A stretch of 64,000 bases of DNA from Marisa cornuarietis. Lineage: Eukaryota; Mollusca; Gastropoda; Architaenioglossa; Ampullariidae. The position numbers were made by a program, and so were the translations under genes. The DNA is taken from contig SMMW01000145.1 in the NCBI GenBank assembly GCA_004794655.1, positions 192,501-256,500 of the forward strand, read 5' to 3'. The notes under the pieces were generated by a model. It saw only the letters and a list, made by a program, of their open reading frames with translations. It searched no databases and was not told the origin of the DNA. Of the stretch, positions 1 to 11,066 are shown in pieces; position 1 is the stretch's first letter; each line of letters starts with the position of its first letter.

Positions 1-289
1 ATGTTCTCCTCTTGAGGGAGCAACACTGTCCGGTACACATAGCACGTGACTCATCTTAAGGTGACAAATGACACCCCCACCAGTTACTAAAGGTTTTCCT
101 TTTAATCAGAAAAACTGATACCGGTTGGGAAAGACTGGGTTTGAAGAGGTTTTCTTTTTTTAAAGCTGGCGGTTGCTGCACGGTTTCGATGTATCAAAGT
201 TTCCGGGAGGAGGAGTAGGGAGGAGGACGATGACGTGTGTTGGGAGAGAAATTAACCTGCACTTCCCTCCTCCCACTCCACCCACCCAG

Positions 290-1312
290 TGTGGTTTCAG
301 GTGGTGCGGGTGCTGGAGACCTTTGGCCTGGCGGTCCTCGTGCTCGGCGCCAGTCTGGAGGTGTACTCTGACGTCATCTGTCGTCTGCCTACCGCCCCCG
401 CCGACAATCCCGCTGTGGAGCTGCTGGCGTCCCTTGGTGGTGAGTGGAGAGTGTGTGCCACTCACGCGAGATAACGCTTTCTTGGCAAGGATAATACACA
501 TTAATCTTCAGAATAAAATTAAATTAAAATATTTTCTCCCGTGACACGCGAGCTCAGTGCGCTTTAACAACGCATGTGCAATGCCCACAGTGATCACCAA
601 GATACTGTACAGTGAATGACAAGAAAGTCGATGAAATAACTAAAAGAAATTGAGAAGCAAGGGTGGGAGTAAATGAAGGACATGGACAGGGGAGATACAA
701 CACGATCACATACTTCTTTTATAGCTTTAGGCTTGTTCTTAACTGGACAAAGTGCAGATGTGACAAACTTCCTACGTGACCCATAGTCTCGTTTTGCTGG
801 CAAACAAATTTGTCCTAAGCTTAGCATTTTTAATAAAGTTCCAATGAATTATTGTTAAACTGATCGTTATTTAGGTAAGCAATCCCACAAGATGTTTTGC
901 ATTATTTAATGTTGTACAAACGCCTCTTGACCTCATGCATACGAGCATAGACTAAGTGTCTGCCCGTATGTCCGCAGGTTTGGTGGGTCTGGCAGGAGTC
1001 GTCTTGTTCGCGGCAGAGGTAATGACCTATCCTCCAGGACTAGGCCCCTACAGGTCCCGCCGCATTCTCCTCTTCTGGGCCTGGGGACTGCAGGCTGCGG
1101 GCTCTCTCCTCGCCCTCCTCAGCGCCGTTGCCATGGGCTGCAGTCGCGAGAAGAACAGTCGGGTGGTGGCGGCGATGACCAAGATGATAGTCATTCGCCA
1201 CAAGATGGCGTCTGAAGGTGTCAGCTCCTATATATACCCGTTCGAAGTCGACATGGCACCACCTGTGCGAGTAACTCCCGTCGTCCCCAACCAGTGGGAC
1301 TCGCACGTGTGA
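290..1312 (+). CDS. Claudin/PMP22-like four-pass membrane protein A (5' exon missing)
   Basis: Two coding exons are visible, 290-439 and 978-1312, with the stop at 1310-1312. The upstream exon, expected to carry TM1 and the first extracellular loop, lies before the window. The acceptor at 288-289 follows a pyrimidine tract; the donor at 440 and the acceptor ending at 977 give a phase-1 intron, the same position and phase as in the neighbouring paralogue. The visible part starts with WFQVVRVLE, typical of the segment entering TM2 in claudins, then hydrophobic TM2, a cytosolic loop containing PADNPAVELLASLGG, TM3 and TM4, and a basic tail of about 55 residues. The tail ends in DSHV, which fits a class I PDZ ligand (S/T-x-hydrophobic). 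The exons are much more GC-rich than the flanks. Family membership is inferred from topology and the paralogue; the exact role is unknown. Confidence 0.72.
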
Positions 1313-1838
1313 CAAAATGAAACTCGGTTTTCTATCTTTGTGACTGCTGCGTGCCAAGGGGAAAGGGAGGGAGGGAGGAAGTGCCTGCAGATATGGCGGC
1401 CTTGACGTTTTTAAGGAGTTATTTCAGCTAACTCCTCGAGTCACAATTGGTACCAGAAATATGTGAAATACCATCTACAAGACTTGTATGCAGGTATGCA
1501 TAACACTCCTTACTAAGACACTGAAACTATATGTTATCAGTTCGGCTCCAGTCCACACATTGTCTGAACGTGGCACCAAATAACAGAATTAGGACAAGTT
1601 AGTGGCGATTTAAAAAAAAATTGTATTAGCGTTAAACTATGACTTATGTATTCACACATAAAATGGTTTTTTTTCAAGTTACCTCATATTTGGGAGTTCA
1701 TCTCATTCCATTCAAGTAACCTTTTTGTGTCACCACGGACGTGTATAGGGTGGATTGCTGTCTGTCTGCCGAGACCAACGCTGAGCCTCTTGCGAAGTTC
1801 TCCGCTGTTAGTCTCGGTGAGCCTTAACAATGAATGTG

Positions 1839-1908
1839 AATAAACCGGAAGCTATATCGTCCACCCTCGTTCTAGTTAATCTAGTAGTTAAGCTGAAACG
1901 TGAATAAA
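1839..1908 (+). promoter_or_regulatory. Candidate polyadenylation signals of gene A
   Basis: AATAAA occurs at 1839-1844 and again at 1903-1908, each inside the same duplicated sequence (AATAAACCGGAAGCTAT, then CCTCGTTCT). This is about 530-600 bp after the gene A stop. A small tandem duplication appears to have copied the signal. Use of either copy is inferred only. Confidence 0.4.
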
Positions 1909-2005
1909 CCGGAAGCTATTTCGTAACAAGCCTCGTTCTATGACTTCACTGAACAAAATTGTCTACAAGCAGTCCAGTAATACAAGTCCGTGGTGGGACT
2001 CAAAC

Positions 2006-2045
2006 TCTGTGTGTGTGTGTGGGGGGGGGAGAGAGAGAGAGAAGG
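2006..2045. repeat. Compound microsatellite (GT)n-(G)n-(AG)n
   Basis: A run of GT dinucleotides passes into poly-G and then into GA dinucleotides. Confidence 0.9.
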
Positions 2046-2275
2046 AAACACCACACAGCCGCCAAGATTTCAGCATTATGTAGTGGTTGAAGTAATCAAT
2101 GGAGCTCATTTAATAAACGAGTGTACTAATTATGTTTTGTGTGCATGCAGCAGCTTGGATGTGGGATTCCAACGTCCTTTGATGTGATGGAGACGCTCTA
2201 GTGATCACATGCCACCTCCTGTCCCGCTCCCCTTGTAAACAACACGAATGGTCTGACCAGATACATCTCGTTTCG

Positions 2276-2750
2276 AAGCAATGTATAATTAAACATTGTA
2301 TTTTATACTTATAGAATGCAATGTATAGCTATAGAATGCAATCTATAAGTATAAAATACAATGTTTAGCTATACATTGCATTCTATAAGTATAAAATACA
2401 ATGTTTAATTATACATTGCAATGTATAGCTAGAGAGACAAAACTCGGTAAAAACCGAAGTGTTTCATTTCTATTATACTCAGAAGTTGCTATCCAATTCA
2501 TTTTAAATATACATTTCAATTCTTTTGCTATAGAATGCATTCTAGCTATACATTTGAAATCTATATTTATAGATTGCTTTCTATAACTTCTGACTTGAAA
2601 TGTATACGGAACGAGGCTGGCTCATTTGCATATGGGAAAAGAAGGTAAAGACCAAGTATAAAATGCAATCTATCAGTATAAAGTGCAATGTATAGCTATA
2701 TATTGCATTCTATAATTATACATTGCAATGTATAGCTAGAAATAGCAAAT
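2276..2750. repeat. AT-rich array of self-complementary short repeats
   Basis: The motif TATAGAATGCAATGTATA and its reverse complement alternate repeatedly at 2281-2430, with shorter blocks near 2505-2585 and 2655-2745. Linker pieces such as TATAAGTATAAAATACAATG recur. Because both orientations of the unit are adjacent, the block is a set of nested palindromes able to form cruciforms or hairpins. No coding potential. Confidence 0.75.
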
Positions 2751-2759
2751 TTGAGAAAA

Positions 2760-3570
2760 TTCCCTTCTTGGCGCCCCATAGTAAACTGGTGGTTCGAGGT
2801 ACGATCGAGAGAAGTATCAAGTCTACCGCAAGGTAGCTTGGTCCGCTGAAAAGAGGCTCTCGTCACTTCAACTACCTCCCCAACCTTGCCCAGCCCCCCA
2901 CCTGAGTGCGAGAGAAGTGTCTACCGCGAGGTAGCTTGGTCCGCTGAAAAGAGGCTCTCGTTGCTCCACCCCCCCCCCCTTTTCCCAACCCCAGAGAGTT
3001 AGGTCACTTAGGTGTTAGGATTTAGGTAGGTTAGTTAGGATAGGGATACTAGTATAGTGATAAGTGTATATTATGTAAATAAATTTATGTCTCTGAACTT
3101 ACTTATTTGTGTAAGTGTCTTAGTCCGTGTGCAAGCGTGATGTGTCTTCGTCGTGTGAACGAGATGAATGAGAATCAGTAGAGAGAAAGAAAGTGTGTCA
3201 TCCATTGTAATTGTGTCGAGCAGCAGAACACACACGAAGATTTAGGAGCTGAGAGATACACCGCAGAGAACACACTTTTGGTTTAGAGAAAAGCAGGGGC
3301 TTTTGTGGACTCCAAGGTCGGCTGAGTTCGGGTGCCGTAGATGGAAAAAAAAAGAACACAACGCGAGGCAGGATATGAGACAAGGCACCCGACTAACGAG
3401 AGCCAGAACTTTAGAAAGAAAGTTCTCCTTGGGAATTTCCGTCCACTCCCCTGGGACAAGAAAGAGGAAGGGACTGATTTATGGCACTTGGGCAGTGTGA
3501 GTGTAGCGACCGTCAGTCCGGTTACAGTTGTCTCGAGGGCCTGTACAACCACTCACACGGCAGTCTTGCT
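2760..3570. repeat. Copy of a Tigger/pogo-like non-autonomous repeat family (inverted relative to 38798-40243)
   Basis: The reverse complement of 38900-39480 matches this block over several hundred bases with moderate divergence, for example around 3260-3330 versus 39095-39160. The left part holds a duplicated structured segment at 2806-2862 and 2909-2960. Open frames here are not genes. Confidence 0.65.
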
Positions 3571-3911
3571 GCCAAGCCAGTACCGGCGAGATTCTTGAAA
3601 CACCGACTGTTCAGGCTGTTTGCCATGTGCTTCAAATCACATGCACGAGTACAAGTCATGACTGCCGATGACATTTCCGTAGGGCACCAGCCTCACCACA
3701 CAGACACAGGGCTTCCCGATAAATGCCGCTTATTATCCAAGTGCCAGCATCGCTCTCTCTCCCTCCCGGCATCATCAACCAGCTACCCCCCCCCCACCCA
3801 CACTTCCATATGTACACTGCACCCTCGTTGTCTGTAGTGCGCCTCGTCTCTGTGTCGGTGAAATATCAGAGGGTGGGGTCCAACTTTCAGTGCTTCCGAG
3901 ATACAAGTATT

Positions 3912-5285
3912 ATGGCCGCCGGCCGCTGTCGGTGGCTCCACAGACATGTTGTGTTCAAGTGTGCAACAGCAGGGTTGTTGCTGTCTGCTGGTGTCTTCCT
4001 TCTTGGATTCTCGCTGCCACGCTGGTACCGAGCCGAGGGACTGTGGTCGGCCTGCGGAAACCCGGAGTGTGCCGCCTCTCTGTCGGGTACAGACGGTAAC
4101 CAGTCCATTCAGCAAATTATTCACATACATCTCGGGAGCTTGATGTTAATATTTCACCATGTACAAAGTATTTTAAAGGGTTTTTGGCATTCTGCAGTGA
4201 AAATCAATCTCCATTAAAATTTTATCGCAAATGTTGAGTATTTAAGTGTTGAGAAGTTGCTTCAGATTCTTTTATTACTTATTTAGAGTAATTAAATATT
4301 GAAGACTTGCCTTGTGCTCAGATCACTCAAATCTTCATTTCCACAGCAACTTTGGTGGGCGCCGTACAGGGCCTACTCTGCCTCTCGTTGCTAGGCTATA
4401 TTCTGTGTGTGTGTGCTGAAATTTACCAAGACCTGTTGAAAGTTCCACCTGCACCAGACAATAGTGCCGTTGAAGCCCTGGCACTGTGTACAGGTATTTA
4501 TCCTCCCCAAGTTTAAAAAAAAAAAAAAGAAGCTTCACAAACATACAACTTTTATCCACTCATTTTTTTTTTTTTACAGAAATGCCTGATTCAACACCTA
4601 TGCAGTAAACTGAGCAATGATTTAAGTTTCAAAAAAACTATTTATTTAAATTCACATTCATTACTTGACATAATTCAGCACTTCTTTATCCCATTGAGAA
4701 AGTTACTTGCCTAACATTCGTTTAAAATAATGTATGTTAAGCCTGTTAGCAAATCAGGCATGCTAATGATTTTTTTCTTACATTACTTCCTACCTCAGCG
4801 TGTTTTTTTTTTTTGAGAAATGGTCTGACAAATGTTTGTTTGAAGGTGTTACAAGTCTAATAGGGGCTATCCTGTTTGCAAGCAAAGCAATCGACTCCCA
4901 TGCAGCACATCTTGGATGGAGCTTCTGGCTAGTGATGTCTTCCTCCATTCTAGTGCTCATCTCTGCTGTGACCATTGCTCTCAGTCGCAAACTCCATGCA
5001 CAGCACACTTCTCAGACAGCCAGAACTATTATCACACCAGCATCTTCTATCCCGGCTTCAGACTTCCAGTCTACTGGCATTCTGGCTCCGACTATAGGAA
5101 GAAGCAAGCAGGCTTCTCACAAGCTGGGTCTAAGCATAGACATTCCACCCCCTTCATATGCACTACCACCACCCTACCCTTATACCCTTGTACAATTTGT
5201 ACCCCCACAGCTTGTCTGTCCCCTGCCACAGATTACTGCACCTCTAGAACCTAAACTGTCAACACAAAATATACCTGAAAGTTAG
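3912..5285 (+). CDS. Claudin/PMP22-like four-pass membrane protein B
   Basis: Three coding exons, 3912-4086, 4347-4493 and 4846-5285, give 253 aa. An alternative first donor at 4096 keeps the frame and adds three residues. TM1 is about residues 13-35. It is followed by a very short first extracellular loop with W38, the claudin-like GLW (43-45) and cysteines 48 and 53; classical claudins have about 20 residues between the first W and GLW. TM2 is about 61-82, TM3 about 109-125 and TM4 about 133-154. A proline-rich cytosolic tail of about 100 residues carries two PPxY motifs (PPSY, PPPY) near residues 208-220, which are known WW-domain ligands. Introns are phase 1, and the second matches gene A. 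The ATG at 3912 begins MAAGRC just before TM1; the frame is open upstream but not membrane-like. A barrier or adhesion role is likely for the family but not shown. Confidence 0.78.
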
Positions 5286-6110
5286 TTCCTTACAAGTCTG
5301 GTCATTTGCAGTCAGGTGGACATACAAATCGTTAGTCTCATATGAGGTTAGATTAAAAACCACAAACTGCTGAAATTAGACTTGCCCCTAATCATCAACA
5401 TCCACAAGTTGCCCAGATCCAAAATAAGTTTTAGACATATCTACATCTTGTAAACATTTCTTGAGTAAAACCAACAGTTTTGTATAATCTAAGCAAATAC
5501 TTAAAAAAATAATTGATGCAAAAGCTAGAACAATTAAAGTATTTCTGAGATAAACACAAACTAGCACTTATTTAGCAATCTTGTATGTCCATGGATAATA
5601 TACCGAGGCTCTACTCTTTTGTGGGTGCTTTTTGAGACTTTACCACCAGAAATAAATTTAAAGATACTCATACTTTTTAATTTTTGTGTTGCAAGTGTTG
5701 AACCATTTTGCAGGTCTGGTCTTAATTTTGCTAAGATGAACTCAGGGTTAGCGTTTGAGTACGAGGGAGGTAGGACAAATGAAAGACTACACCTGTGAAA
5801 AATGGCTGTATATAGCTTTAATGTACCACCATATCAATGGACTGAGTCCTCACATACCCAGCCCCCCATAAAAAACCCATGGGCACACATGCATGTACAT
5901 ACACAAGAAAACATTTTATTGTTTGCTTTATGGGTTGGCACATGGAAATGAATGTTTTTTAATAAAAGAAATTATATTTGCTCTGGTTTTAACCATGGTT
6001 TCACAGTGATTCAGAGAGCTTCTCCAAGTGAAAAAGAAGTTGATAAAGGTGTGAACTATTATTCTTACAAGAAAAAAAATGGATGTAATATATTAACATG
6101 AAAACATGCT
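5286..6110. other. Gene B 3' flank / probable 3' UTR
   Basis: AT-rich sequence without coding features. AATAAA occurs at 5651-5656 and 5961-5966, so the transcript probably ends in this stretch. Confidence 0.45.
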
Positions 6111-6119
6111 AAATCAACT

Positions 6120-8370
6120 TTTTGCTAGTGTGTTTACAAAGGAAGAAAGGAATACTATACCTACTATGCTTGAGGGCTTATATTCAAGGGAGTCATTCTT
6201 ATGGGATATGAGTAACTCTTACAGCTGTTCAAGAAAAACTGAGGAATCTAAATCCGCACAAATCTCAAGGCCCTGACCCAATACCACCGATGATCCTGAA
6301 GATGTGGTGAGTTTGCTGTTCCATCGTGCTCCTTATTTAATAAGTCGTCCGTGGGGAGAGTTACCGGACTGGAAGACTGCTGAGGTAATAGCTTTATTTA
6401 AGAAAGGCTTGAAATCTGATTCCGGTAATTATAGACCAGTTAGTTTAACTTGTGTGTAAAGTCCTGGAGAGTGTAGTTAGAGATGCTGTAGGTAAACATT
6501 TTGTAGAATATATATGTACACAGAATGTCAGCAGAAATTTGGGGATAAAAGATCATGTGTGAGGCATTTATTGGAAGTCATGGAGAACGTAACCTTATTA
6601 CAGGAGGAGAAGAGGATGTAGACATTTTACATTTTGACTTTAAACAGGCATTTAGTTCGTTGCCGCATGAAAGATTACTAGTCAAATCAGCTGCTTATGT
6701 AGTGGGTGGAAAATTGCTCAGGTGGATAGGAAATTTTCCAACATGTTAGGGTAGGATATGTAAAATCAGGTAAAACTCATGTTTCAAGTGGAATTCCTCA
6801 GGGAAGTATTTTAGGACTAGCATTGTTTATCAAAGATTTACCTAATGCATTTTCTAGTGCTTGTAAGCTGTTTGCAGATGATACCAAAATATATAACAAA
6901 ACATTAACACTGATTCAGAGTGATGTTGAAAAAATGCAAGTGTAAGAAATGGAAATTGCAATATATCAAAATGTGGAGTCTCATGCATGTAGGTAGAACT
7001 AATTCAAAATCTACATACAAAATAAAAGTAGATGATGAGTTTCAGGAAATAAAGATATGTGATGTGGAGAAAGACTTGGGAGTGGACTCTTGATTGTAAG
7101 TTATCTTTTGACTGGTATAAGACAGTGTGACAAAAATTCCCCCCTAAAATGGGTCATGTGTTGTAAAATTAATTAGATTAATACTTTTGTTTTTTCTGGT
7201 ATATTTGTTGAAAGTATGTGGCATGAAGTGTCCAGAAATGTAGTTAAAAAGACAACTGCTCATCTGGTTCTTATGCCTGGAAAAAGTCGACACGTTACAG
7301 ACTGTCTGCAAAATTTATATACTGCTGTCAATCTTCTCATGTTTGGATTCTTAGCAGATATTTAATGAAATTAGCGTTCAGAAAACCATTTTTTACTTAT
7401 GACTTCCATTGCCTGCTAGACAAAAGAGATTATCTCGTTGATCAAAGTTTCCGCGATTTGGGGACAAAATACTTTTAACAAACGTAAATATGAATTCAAA
7501 TCGCATTAATTTTTTGCAGGAATATGTGCACAAATTATTTGTGTGTGGAACTTTAGACTTTGTCAGGTGAAAAGTCTCAGTGCAGCTCAAATGTTTGAAA
7601 CTTTGTGGTGTGAGCAGAATTTATGTCAAATGTAACTGCCTCGACCAGCCATTTTTTCTTCCATTAGTGGTGATCCAATTCATGCATTGAAACACAAAAA
7701 ACATGCAAACAACAAAACACAAAAGGCCAATATTATTATACACATCTCATGAAACCTTTATTCATCCACTGATGTAGTTTTAGGTTCAACCAAGAAATAA
7801 TAAAGATGTTGTAAGCAATCCAACTATGCAGAGGGGAACTTTTGTCGTAGTGTCAGATACAAATAGCGGTAGGCAAAGTGAATCAGATGGTTGGTGTTGT
7901 CAGAAGGACTTTTAACATCTGGATAGGGAGACATTTCTGAAACTGTATAAAGGACTTGTGCATCCACATTTGGAATATGCCAATGTAATTTGGTCTCCCT
8001 TCTTAAAAAGACAATCAATATTAGTGGAAAATGTTATGCTTCAAAACTATTACGTGAATGTATGGAAATCTCTTATACTGAGACTGAAGTATTTAAGACT
8101 TCACTCTCTGAAGGGAAGGAGGATTAGTGGGGACCTTATTTGTGTTTAAAACATTTCATGGATATGTTGACAGTGATATGAAGGTTTTCTTCTCACCACA
8201 AACTATCACTAGAAATTCTGAAGGAAAGTCTTCATTACAAGTTGTAACACTAACAAATGCAAATCCTATTTTTCATAGAGATGCAACTAATTGGAACTCA
8301 CTTCCAGCTGACATCAAACATGCACCGAATTTGAGCAGCAGATTTAAAAACTCTCTAGGAGACACTAAAT
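6120..8370 (+). mobile_element. Decayed CR1/jockey-like LINE, split by an insertion
   Basis: With frameshifts, 6120-7110 reads as a LINE reverse transcriptase: WKTAEVIALFKKG, NYRPVSLTC, DFKQAFSSLPHERL, SSGIPQGSILG and LFADDTKIYNKT. The C-terminal part resumes at about 7855 with LYKGLVHPHLEYANVIWSP and ends near 8370 with WNSLPADIKHAPNLS. Between them, about 7130-7850 is unrelated. The junctions share a diverged 15-bp similarity (AGTGTGACAAAAAT versus AGTGTCAGATACAAAT), which looks like a target-site duplication of a second retroelement. Many stops and shifts mean it is inactive. Confidence 0.8.
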
Positions 8371-8413
8371 TTTTTTTTAGATCTTTTCTACAGCTTCAAC
8401 ACAAAAAAGGTCT

Positions 8414-8900
8414 AATACAATACAACTTTATTTATCCACAAGGGCAATTCCAGACAGTGCTCATACTAGCAGTAATACATACATATACATGATATTCAAG
8501 AGAAAATACAAATATATATATACATGTTGAAATAATTTCTCTCTTCCATGCATTCACACACATTCCAAGCAACAGCAGATACAATTGGCAATATCTAAAA
8601 TACAGGAAGAACTTTAAATAAGGGGACATCAAAAAGCCACGAGGCCTAGGCAATCAACGCCAGTCTATATTACTACTACTACTAGGATCACTGCACAAAG
8701 GCTGTGTAACAGTGTTGTGATGTCCTGCGGTGGTTACTCTTGGGTTAAGTCTGTGCTATCTGATTTATAGCTTTGATGAAAAAAATAAAGTACGGCTCAG
8801 ACCTAAAATACATTAACGAGAGCTTGAATGAGGGGACATTAAAAGGACACGAGGCCTAGGCAATCAGAAGCCAGTCCCTACTACTACTACTACTAAACTG
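8414..8900. repeat. Interspersed repeat with (TAC)n tails, also found at 55091-55260
   Basis: The sequence starting ATACAACTTTATTTATCCAC matches 55091-55260. A second internal duplication, GGGGACATYAAAA..CACGAGGCCTAGGCAATCA followed by a (TAC)n run, occurs at about 8622-8685 and again at 8833-8895. Confidence 0.7.
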
Positions 8901-9276
8901 CTATTGTGGACAGTCTATTCTTTTCACACATCGAGAAAACACAAACAGAGCTTATGAAATAAATTAGCAATCTTTGCTATTGGGAGAAACAGAATGAGAG
9001 AGGAAACATTTTTAGGTAATATGAATACGCCACATTCCCCTCAAGAAAAAAGCTGGTACACATAAATTTGTTCAAAATTTCTGGCATTACTTAAAAAATT
9101 CTATGCTAAATGTTTTATTTGGATGTGAATATAATACAATGGCAGGCCTTTAAGCCATTGGTCACTTGGATATTATGTTGCAATGATGTGATCTGAATTA
9201 TTGTCACAAAGTGACATTGGCCTCTATAATAAGAACAGTAGATGTAGTGCTAAAAAAAAAGGATGAGGGCATATAA
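8901..9276. other. No recognised feature
   Basis: AT-rich DNA with no coding, RNA or repeat signature that I can identify. Confidence 0.5.
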
Positions 9277-9590
9277 GTGTCATGAACCAGCCTGGTTCAA
9301 GGCCAGAACCAAAACCCTATTGTCCTGGCTGTATCTGCACTCAGTCTGGACAAAATACCGCACCAAAATATGCATTCAGTTCAAATAATTTCATACTCAA
9401 AGAATATAGTTTTGCTCAGACTCAAGTGCAGACCACACAGATCATGCTTGGTCTTCTGTCATATAACATAAATTTAGCAATTAAAAGCTAAAAGTGAGCA
9501 AATAAATAACATAAATCAAGGCAGGCATTGATTGTGCCATAGCTAAGCACAGTATAATACTTTCAACGGCCACACAGACCATGAACTCTG
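9277..9590. mobile_element. Possible LTR fragment related to the 15325-21068 element
   Basis: TGTCATGAACCAG followed by GGTTCAAGGCCAGAACC matches the first bases of the LTRs at 15325 and 19826. Similarity fades after about 40 bp, so this may be a solo or truncated LTR of a sister family. Confidence 0.45.
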
Positions 9591-9594
9591 AACT

Positions 9595-10092
9595 ACTGTG
9601 TCCAAAGTACTCAAGAGAAACACAAAATTAAGAATCTACAAAAGTAATGTTCTCCCAGTCTTACTCTATGGTAGTGAATGCTGGAAAATATCAACAAAAA
9701 TCCGGCAGAAAATAGAGACTTTCCACACCAAATGTCTGAGGAAAATTCTCAGGATATTCTGGCCAACCATAATAACAAATAACGATCTCCTCACAAGAGC
9801 CAGCTGCACAAATATAACAACCATAATTAAAAAAAGATGGAGATGGCTCGGACATGTGTGCAGAATGAAACCAGAGGCACCTCCTAAAATAGCCCTTCAC
9901 TGGACAGCGGATGGCAAGAGGAAACGTGGCCGGCCAAAAGAAACATGGCGACGGTCAGTAGAAAAAGAACTCAAAGACCAGAAACTAACCTGGAATGACA
10001 ACCAAACTTGCTACTGAGACAAAAGTGGAGGTCTCTAGTGGATGCCTTATGTGCCACCTAGGTACGAAGAGGACTAAGTAAGTAAGTAATCC
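9595..10092 (+). mobile_element. 3' end of a non-LTR retrotransposon with (TAAG)n tail
   Basis: An open frame encodes the C-terminal region after the reverse transcriptase: VLPVLLYGSECW, then RWRWLGHVCRM and RGRPKETWRR. This arrangement is characteristic of many LINEs (RTE/Nimb/I-like). It is 5'-truncated and ends in AAGTAAGTAAGTAA at about 10076-10090. Confidence 0.85.
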
Positions 10093-10750
10093 TAGTACTG
10101 CACTTTTAATTCTTGATGTGAGTTCTTTTTCTGAACAAAGGAAATGGCAGGGCAATACGAGACGATGGCCAACCCACTACCTGCAATAAATTAGGGATAC
10201 CAGACCGCACTGAAGCTGAGAGTGAGTGCTGACTGCGATGCACACAATGCATAGTTCTATAATCCCATATTGTGTACTTTATTTTGTTTTTGGTTTTAGA
10301 GGTGGAACAGGACAGTTGTGCCAACTGACCATTCCTGACTCCAGATGACTTTTCCTGGACGGGAGAGGCCATTCTAAATATGGTAAAGCAAGGAACCTTA
10401 TACATTCAGGCTGATGAAAGACACGAACTACTGGACTTGCCTGTAAGTTTGAGGTTGTAGTCCAGTCATCACATTCAAAGAGAATGGCTATCCCACATCC
10501 TCAACCTGTGCAATCAAAATTGATTTGCCTCTGCAGCTTCCAACAGGAAAGACTTTTTCAGAAGTTATGGTGGAAGCTGTCGAAGGATCAGTTGGTATAG
10601 ACAACATGTAACAATATAAAATAACAATAGAACAGCCATCACACAGTAGATATTTGAGGAAAAGAAGAAGTTATTTCTGACATCAATCGATTTTATTACT
10701 AATATTCATTGTCCCCGTTATCTTTTATAATCCAGTATCCCACTGAATAA
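10093..10750. other. No recognised feature
   Basis: AT-rich, no reading frame with recognisable homology and no clear repeat pairing inside the window. Confidence 0.5.
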
Positions 10751-10759
10751 AAGAATCTT

Positions 10760-10862
10760 ATGGACAATATCTTCACCTTGTTTGCTATAGTGCAGAAACA
10801 CTTACTAAGGAAGATGTATGTTGCTTTCGTGGACTTTAAGCGAGCTTTTGACTCTGTTAACC
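10760..10862 (+). mobile_element. Short reverse-transcriptase fragment
   Basis: The frame reads KMYVAFVDFKRAFDSVN, the conserved motif of LINE reverse transcriptases with the first catalytic aspartate, then loses homology at about 10862. Confidence 0.7.
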
Positions 10863-10945
10863 CCTTGAGACCGAAGAGCCAGTTTTGTGGCTCAACCGGC
10901 AGAGACCAAAGAGCCAGTTTTGTGGCTCTAAGGGATGAAAAATCA
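10862..10945. repeat. Tandem duplicate of a small hairpin-forming unit
   Basis: GAGACCRAAGAGCCAGTTTT followed by GTGGCT occurs twice, about 36 bp apart. Each copy contains GAGCCA..TGGCTC, a self-complementary stem. Confidence 0.65.
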
Positions 10946-11066
10946 TTTCTGATTACTTCCAGTAAATGTCATTTTTACAGTTTTCTTTTTTTTCCTTAGT
11001 TTTGTTTTACTAATGCAGTATTCAAAGAATAAAATATAATTATAAGTATTATTTAGAATGTAACTT

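Noticed and set aside
160..544. Open frames on both strands around 160-544 as genes
   Set aside because: They overlap the splice-defined exon 290-439 and have no family similarity in those frames.
2281..2745. CRISPR array
   Set aside because: Eukaryotic context; the repeats are palindromic and contiguous, with no unique spacers of constant length.
2806..2960. Hammerhead ribozyme
   Set aside because: The CTGAAAAG segment looks similar at first, but the required CTGANGA and GAAA core with a NUH cleavage site is absent.
3198..3837. Several overlapping open frames at 3.2-3.8 kb as a gene
   Set aside because: They lie in a repeat family copy that recurs at 39 kb in the other orientation; no shared frame is conserved.
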